A DNA stretch of 64,000 nucleotides from an uncultured Clostridia bacterium (GTDB taxonomy: Bacteria > Bacillota > Clostridia > TANB77 > CAG-465). Positions 63,333 to 64,000 of this stretch are shown piece by piece. Position 1 is the stretch's first letter; the number at the start of each line of letters is the position of its first letter. The notes beneath the pieces are model-generated. The model did not search any database. It was given only the letters and a program-made list of their open reading frames with translations, and had not been told where the DNA came from. Both the position numbers and the translations under genes were made by a program. The stretch lies in the NCBI GenBank assembly GCA_944383015.1, contig CALWOC010000002.1, positions 124,001-188,000 on the forward strand. The letters are read 5' to 3'.

Positions 63333-64000
63333 ATGAAAAAGATAATAAGATTTACTTTTATATTTATAATGTTATTTACACTAAGTATATTAATAAACAA
63401 TGTAAATGCCGAAACATATAATGTGAATGATCGTATAGATTTAGGACAGTATAACATATATTGTAGGCAGGGAGCAAGCTACATAAGATATAGAGGTATA
63501 GGACAACTTAACTATATGTATTTTTATAAAGATTATAATAACGTAGAGCATAAAGCTTTTTGCTTAAATTTAGGAATGGAGGGTGCTGAAGCAGGAGATT
63601 ATAATGTTGATGTAAATGAAATAATTTCAGACCCAAAAGTAGCAAGTATACTTATTTCAGGTAGTCCATATAAAACACTAAAAGAGTTAGGATTAAACAA
63701 TGAGGATGAAGCAAGTTTTGCTACTCAGTTTGCTGTATGGGCATATTTAGAAAATCTTGACTTGAATGCTATAACTCCTTATTCAAAAGGAAATGAAAAT
63801 GTAGTTAATGCTATACGAAATATATACAATGATGGTATGAATATGAATTATACATCAACAGCTATATTAAATGTTGAAAAAAATGGTAGTGCAGACATTG
63901 ATAGTATAGATAGAGAATTCTATTCTCAAACATACAAGTTATCGCATAACGAAAATATAAAAAATATAAGCTTATCTTTAATGGGAGCAGATAATATAAA
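63333..64000 (+). CDS. Surface protein with internal thioester domain (partial)
   Basis: Incomplete at the window end (first 222 residues). A signal peptide (residues 1-26, ending NNVNAE) is followed by a thioester-domain-like region: Cys77 in KAFCLNLG and Gln132 in ATQFAVWAYLE. The TQxAVW motif with an upstream Cys-Leu-Asn defines TIE-type Cys-Gln thioester domains, which react covalently with host ligands such as fibrinogen. The protein is probably a large sortase-anchored adhesin. GGGAGGAAAACG precedes the ATG. Confidence 0.85.
   Translation, partial: MKKIIRFTFIFIMLFTLSILINNVNAETYNVNDRIDLGQYNIYCRQGASYIRYRGIGQLNYMYFYKDYNNVEHKAFCLNLGMEGAEAGDYNVDVNEIISDPKVASILISGSPYKTLKELGLNNEDEASFATQFAVWAYLENLDLNAITPYSKGNENVVNAIRNIYNDGMNMNYTSTAILNVEKNGSADIDSIDREFYSQTYKLSHNENIKNISLSLMGADNI

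Larger units (their letters stand above)
45640..64000. mobile_element. Integrative conjugative element, left part
   Basis: From the RepA-type gene onward the window holds a complete-looking Gram-positive conjugation module: oriT, MobC, relaxase, VirD4, pilin-like, TrbL-like, PrgI, VirB4, M23 peptidase, sortase and surface protein. Gene content and order resemble clostridial CTn4-like elements. The left border is placed between the broken carboxypeptidase gene and the RepA-like gene; I could not identify the att repeat. Integrase, excisionase and the right end are not in the window. Confidence 0.85.

Noticed and set aside
1..64000. Recoding of TGA (as in some AT-rich bacteria)
   Set aside because: TGA ends yqfD (38990-38992) and ICE genes near 49943 and 54604, and no conserved gene contains an in-frame TGA. 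Rarity of TGA stops reflects composition.
45640..64000. Prophage interpretation of the right part
   Set aside because: No capsid, portal, terminase or tail genes are present; VirB4, VirD4, PrgI, relaxase and MobC show a conjugative element.
1..64000. CRISPR arrays, rRNA and tRNA genes
   Set aside because: No regular repeat-spacer pattern, no GC-rich rRNA block and no convincing tRNA cloverleaf or TTCRANY arm was found by eye; a tRNA search program would be decisive.

Overview
The window is a very AT-rich Bacillota chromosome segment, most likely from an anaerobic, spore-forming member of the Clostridia (possibly an uncultured gut lineage). Evidence for this is the S10-spc ribosomal gene order, a zinc-type S14, Spo0A, an alpha/beta small acid-soluble spore protein, the YqfC/YqfD sporulation pair, strong AGGAGG ribosome binding sites, TTGACA/TATAAT promoters, frequent TTG/GTG starts, and stops that are almost always TAA or TAG.

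Layout. (1) 1-7 kb is an accessory region. A deoxynucleoside-kinase-like gene and an unassigned gene run leftward. Divergent from them is an operon of five genes: a PEP-synthase/rifampin-phosphotransferase-like protein with circularly permuted domains, an unknown 403-aa protein, a histidine-phosphatase homolog lacking the Arg of its RHG motif, a 56-aa protein, and a zeta-toxin-like kinase. The operon is preceded by a 30-aa leader ORF that overlaps a terminator, which looks like ribosome-controlled attenuation. This is the first candidate undescribed system. (2) 7-17.7 kb is the S10-spc ribosomal cluster from rpsJ to secY, with a long structured leader and a structured rpsJ-rplC spacer. It lacks rpmD, and no adk/map/infA/alpha-operon genes follow. 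(3) 17.7-45 kb holds housekeeping genes: helD, a SASP gene, spo0A with a 0A box, gdpP-rplI-dnaB-tilS-ftsH, rpsB-tsf, pyrH, secD-secF, yqfC-yqfD-ybeY-dgkA-cdd, xpt, and several membrane or secreted proteins of unknown role. It ends in a broken D-Ala-D-Ala carboxypeptidase gene.

(4) From about 45.6 kb to the window end is an integrative conjugative element (ICE) of the general clostridial CTn4-like type. Its right end and any integrase lie outside the window. It carries a RepA-type initiator, two DUF3846 proteins, a RadC-like protein, an ArdC-like antirestriction protein, a likely oriT, MobC, a relaxase, VirD4, a pilin-like protein, a TrbL/VirB6-like protein, PrgI, VirB4 (split in two), an M23 peptidase, a sortase, and the start of a surface protein with an internal Cys-Gln thioester domain.

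Two cargo units with their own promoters interrupt the transfer genes. One is a HEPN-like protein plus a 94-aa partner (53.4-54.3 kb). The other is a Ser/Thr protein kinase with a possible abortive-infection-like N-terminal domain, followed by an MT-A70 adenine methyltransferase (57.6-59.8 kb). These are the second and third candidate systems, plausibly phage defense or element-competition functions. The ICE would transfer its DNA through the T4SS, using the M23 enzyme to open peptidoglycan and probably the sortase and thioester adhesin to fix it to a partner or host surface.
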